Below, in pieces: positions 6,043-6,615 of a stretch of 6,615 nt of DNA (its first letter is position 1; each line of letters starts with the position of its first letter). Position numbers and translations under genes: made by a program. The notes under the pieces are model-generated. The model saw only the letters and a program-made list of their open reading frames with translations. It ran no database searches and was not told the DNA's origin. Source of the DNA: Candidatus Altarchaeales archaeon A3 (GTDB lineage Archaea > Altiarchaeota > Altiarchaeia > Altiarchaeales > Altiarchaeaceae); assembly GCA_002083985.1 (NCBI GenBank), contig MTER01000051.1:1-6615 (forward strand). The letters run 5' to 3'.

Positions 6043-6615
6043 TCAAAACCCCCTGTATTTACCCAAAAACTGCCGGGATTGCGAATTAAACATTCTCCGA
6101 TATCTTTCTTTTGTGCCATCAATTTATCGCCTCCACTTGCATCACTTAAAAGAATATTTGAATAACTTCCATCTAAAAATGCGATGTATGATATGTTTTT
6201 ATCTTTTTCTTTCAGACCAATAATTTCAATTAGTTCAGAAATTTGTTTATCTTGTGCGCCGCCGGAAGTGTTTAAGTGTTTTGCTTCGCATAAAAAGATA
6301 TTTTTACCGCATTTGATAATCAAGTCCAATTTTTTATTTTGTTTTTTTGTGGCTAATTCAATGTTTAAATTTTTTCGGACATTTGTTACACTAAAAATTT
6401 TTGAAAACTTAACTACACATTTCTGCGTATCAAAAAACTCCTCCCATGTTTTCATTTCCTGAAAACCATATTTTTTCAAAATATTTAAAAGTTTATTTTC
6501 TCCGCATTTTCCTTTCTTGCGGGCGGAATTTGAATCTAAAATCGCATGTATCCATTCTTCAGGAACGGCTTCATTTAAAATTCTTTTCTCAAAATACCTC
6601 TCTGCGATTTTTTCA
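6012..6615 (-). CDS. Probable type II restriction endonuclease, PD-(D/E)xK type (5' end outside window)
   Basis: The minus-strand frame is open to the window edge, giving the C-terminal 200 residues; the TTG at 6479 is only an internal codon. Residues 97-112 (D-x12-E-A-K, in KKLDLIIKCGKNIFLCEAKH) fit a PD-(D/E)xK metal-binding active site, with K112 in place. NTSGGAQDKQISELIEII follows at 115-132, recalling the helix after the active site in enzymes such as DpnII/MboI. The preceding SARKKGKCGENKL (30-42) is also restriction-enzyme-like. It would cut DNA at a short site and need a cognate methyltransferase, not seen here and perhaps beyond 6615. The subfamily and recognition site cannot be named. 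The last 10 or so codons overlap the start of the DHHA1 remnant in another frame, so the C-terminus could be junction-derived. Confidence 0.75.
   Translation of the reverse strand, partial: EKIAERYFEKRILNEAVPEEWIHAILDSNSARKKGKCGENKLLNILKKYGFQEMKTWEEFFDTQKCVVKFSKIFSVTNVRKNLNIELATKKQNKKLDLIIKCGKNIFLCEAKHLNTSGGAQDKQISELIEIIGLKEKDKNISYIAFLDGSYSNILLSDASGGDKLMAQKKDIGECLIRNPGSFWVNTGGFESLILDLNQI

Noticed and set aside
5966..6462. Plus-strand readings of 85 and 92 residues opposite the restriction enzyme and DHHA1 remnant
   Set aside because: Both are F/L/S-rich antisense shadows of lysine-rich genes on the other strand.

Overview
The window is AT-rich (roughly one third G+C by eye) and most likely archaeal. 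Three things point that way: a DHHA1 remnant that reads like the C-terminus of the archaeal RecJ/GAN-like DHH phosphoesterases, an archaeal-style AAA_14/DUF4143 ATPase with a TATA-like box at the distance expected for a leaderless transcript, and a general lack of convincing Shine-Dalgarno sites. A bacterial host with a PurS-PurL fusion is not excluded. Both window edges cut genes.

Layout. Positions 1-2706 (+) hold the purine-biosynthesis gene purL, fused to PurS and missing its 5' end. Positions 2682-3137 hold no intact gene: a scar made of the last 127 bp of an ATPase gene joined directly to that gene's upstream flank, then a short unexplained stretch, then a perfect (TTA)18 tract. Positions 3138-3921 (-) hold a two-gene toxin-antitoxin cassette: a MazF/PemK-type toxin preceded by an unusual helical partner with an antitoxin-like acidic/aromatic tail. 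Positions 4155-5534 (-) hold the intact ATPase, with its promoter and upstream flank. A 71-bp MITE-like element with 13-bp perfect terminal inverted repeats follows at 5657-5727. Positions 5754-6042 (-) hold the frameshifted C-terminal remnant of a DHH phosphoesterase. Positions 6012-6615 (-) hold the C-terminal 200 residues of a probable type II restriction endonuclease, which runs off the window.

Only purL is housekeeping. Everything downstream looks like accessory DNA that arrived or rearranged behind it: a TA cassette, a restriction enzyme, a patchily distributed ATPase/nuclease-like protein, a MITE-like element and two gene remnants. The strongest structural signal is that the ATPase unit occurs twice: intact at 4142-5656, and as an internally deleted derivative at 2682-2957. 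The TA cassette lies between the copies. The repeat boundary falls inside the end of purL, so the last codons and stop of purL are part of the repeat. The purL and restriction-enzyme readings rest on recognised motifs. The antitoxin assignment rests on context and the C-terminal tail. The unit/scar interpretation rests on alignments done by eye.
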